Of a stretch of 64,000 nt of DNA, positions 62,131 through 64,000 are shown piece by piece. Position 1 is the first letter of the stretch. Each line of letters begins with the position of its first letter. Below the pieces are notes generated by a model. It saw nothing but the letters and a program-made list of their open reading frames with translations, was not told the origin of the DNA and searched no databases. Origin of the DNA: Bombyx mori (taxonomy: Eukaryota; Arthropoda; Insecta; Lepidoptera; Bombycidae); the NCBI RefSeq assembly GCF_030269925.1, contig NC_085135.1, forward strand, positions 5,890,753 to 5,954,752. The letters run 5' to 3'. The translations under genes and the position numbers were made by a program.

Positions 62131-63380
62131 TTTTTTTTTTGGTCTTCCAATGTTATGCCCTGCAGGATATGCTTGTTCTGTAGTATTATTGCCCTTACTA
62201 TATCTTCATTAGAGTTGCAGGCCATGACGTCCCTTATGACGACTAAGGGATCCCTATTTCTAACATCCTCTACTTTCAGCTTTGTTCCGGCCTCGTTGAT
62301 CCTATTACTGACTCTATCCAGTTCTGTTTGTTCCCTGCATCCCAATATTACTTTCCTATCTTTAACTTTTTTAACTCTATCTATCCGGATACCCTCTTCC
62401 TTAGCGTTCACTATATTCCTTATGTCCTGCAATACTTTATCTCCTGTTTCAAGTTTAACCTCCGACGAGACAATGATGGAGTGCACCGTCGTTTCATTGT
62501 TCAGAGAGTTAGATTTCGCAGGCCTAGCCGCTATCGCTGCATAACTGTCTTGGATTACCGTCCTCTGTTCTCTTAATTCATGGTAGATCTTTTGTAATTC
62601 GTTATTCATTCTACTGTCCTCGCGCACGCCACCAATCACCGGGTCGAGCTCAACTTCCTCCAGTTTCTTGTTCAGTTGCACTACTTTGGTTTCATGCTGC
62701 CTGATCTGACTGCTGAGGGATGCTATGCCGTCCTTTTGTTATCGGGTGGTCTTCTCCATGGCTTGATTTATGCCTCTGATGTAGCTTTCGTGCCTTTTTA
62801 TTTGGGCACTTAGTGAGGCAATGGTTTTTATAACGTCCCTTCTTATTTGATGTTCTTTCTCGTCTGCGAGTGCATCTGCTTTACTTTCTAGTTGCTTATT
62901 TGTATTTGCTGGTTTGGGACCCTTCTTACGTTCCTCATCGAGTTTCTTCGAGATGTCCTTCACCAGCTTAAGCAGCTCTTCAGTAGCATTTATTGCACCA
63001 TCTCTGTATTCTCTCTTCATGTTGTTGCTTTTATTTACATTTCTCTTGATATCCTCAGCCAGCCTCTTCCCTTTCCCTATGTAGTCTTCAACGATATCTT
63101 GTTCAACCACAAACGTCCTCCGCCTCGACATACCAGCCTCCGTGGACGCTTGAACCGATGGTGGATTTGGTTCAGGTTTATTAACGGGTTTTGGCTTAAG
63201 GGTTTCGTCGCCCAGGGCACCTCTAGTGTTAGTACCATCATGTGTTGCAGTCGGTACGGATACGATGGGGTCACCATCGCTGTTGACCGAGACGTCAGGG
63301 GTCGAAAAAGGTAGATTCTCGGTAGCCGGTGACTTAGCGGGCGTGCGAAACATGTTTATGTAAGATGAATCGGGTGTCAA
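62131..63380 (-). pseudogene. Non-LTR ORF1 with internal stop and premature poly(A)
   Basis: ATG at 63380 (MTPDSSYINMFRTPAKSPA). Residues 90-215 are highly helical (KGKRLAEDIKRNVNKSNNMK), and a TAA at 62739-62741 interrupts the frame, which then goes on in the same phase (DGIASLSSQIRQHETKV). The C-terminal part (VEDVRNRDPLVVIRDVMACN, AIILQNKHILQGITLEDQ) is the domain that in L comes before the zinc knuckles. It ends in an A run (62131-62141) inside the ORF, so the knuckles are missing. The run then joins BEL-A RT. This looks like a prematurely polyadenylated copy. Confidence 0.8.
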
Positions 63381-64000
63381 AAAGACAGATAAACCACGTC
63401 AACGCGCAAATCTAATATAATCAATGGTATGTACGAATAAACGTCAATAAATATGACCAATTTACCGAATAAATCTCAATATGTAAGCAATTAACAATTA
63501 AATAAATCAATAACTCAAAACAAATGCAACAAATATAATTAACTTCAATAATAAAATTCTATAACTTACCGCGAGGGCTCTGTATTATGGATTAGTTTGA
63601 TTAGCTGTTTCGGTAATTAATTCATAAATACACACATACCACACACACAACTACCATTTTGGGCCTAAAGGGATAAATATATTTATTGTTGTATGATAAT
63701 TAATAATTATTTGATGGCTGTAATTCTATAGTTCTACTATCTACTGCAGGGGGCTCTGTACTATAGATTAGTTCAACCAGTAGTGTCGGATAGGTGAACT
63801 ACGTGGTGTTTGCTGTATGATGTTCTCAAACTTAATAGTTCCACCATCCGCCGTTAGAGGACTCTCCAAAATAATATACAGATTGTGTTTATGGGGGATT
63901 TCTATTCAATTTAACTATAATTGAAAGATATATTAAGGTGTTTTGTGCAGGACTATATTGCACAACGCCGTACCACACAACACTGAACAACACAAAATTA
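63381..64000. other. AT-rich 5' region with an imperfect direct repeat, no gene seen
   Basis: GAGGGCTCTGTATTATGGATTAGTT near 63572 recurs as GGGGGCTCTGTACTATAGATTAGTT near 63749, about 177 bp apart. It is probably the 5' UTR of the ORF1 next to it, with two repeat units, as several LINEs have. No coding sequence is recognised up to the window end. Confidence 0.45.

Overview
This window looks like lepidopteran moth DNA, most likely a silkworm (Bombyx) or close relative. It contains a Ty3/Gypsy element with 77-bp LTRs like the Bombyx mag element, R1-clade elements with a UAAUG ORF1/ORF2 overlap, and non-LTR 3' ends of a type common in Lepidoptera. I found no host protein gene, tRNA, rRNA or CRISPR array. 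Almost every recognisable base belongs to a retrotransposon, and many are inserted inside one another. This resembles heterochromatin, for example what is known of the Bombyx W chromosome, but nothing in the sequence itself proves W linkage.

Left part (1-17.7 kb). A Jockey-like non-LTR element on the minus strand (J-1, 1 to about 3785, cut by the window start) lies beside a decayed minus-strand Gypsy element (G3, 3804-9435, TSD TATG). Two J-family insertions disrupt G3: J-4 at 5234-5657 and J-2 at 7299-9262. A rearranged plus-strand mag-like element follows (9782-13023, TSD GGATG) and carries a solo LTR (12446-12880, TSD TATA). Beside it is the element that this solo LTR belongs to (13140-17415, TSD TACA), whose two 456-bp LTRs are almost identical but whose interior is scrambled and holds a 32-bp minisatellite.

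Middle and right (17.7-62.1 kb). A Gypsy pol fragment (G2) and a Gypsy LTR-gag fragment (G1) flank a piece of BEL/Pao integrase. That piece belongs to one minus-strand BEL/Pao element (BEL-A), whose pieces appear in co-linear order at 62.1-61.7, 51.3-51.2, 47.4-47.1, 25.7-25.3, 21.4-20.6 and 19.7-19.6 kb. The gaps are filled by other elements. K (21358-25319, TSD AAGTC) carries an RTE-like insert. J-3 (25725-47140, TSD TGTTCAGTC) contains a CR1-like element (with a K fragment inside it) and an R1-clade element R1-A (TSD GGGACCCC), which is itself interrupted by an intact sister R1-B (33811-40844, TSD GGAGGGTACCTCC). Next come an ORF1-only non-LTR element (L, 47383-51193) and a second BEL/Pao element BEL-B (51325-61688, TSD CTCAC), which contains an intact I-clade element (53771-59143, 12-bp TSD).

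Right edge. A non-LTR ORF1 with a poly(A) end (62131-63380) is fused in frame to BEL-A RT. The last 620 bp look like its AT-rich 5' region.

Only R1-B and the I-clade element keep full-length ORF1 and ORF2 without visible breaks. Everything else is truncated, frameshifted, interrupted by stops, or rearranged.
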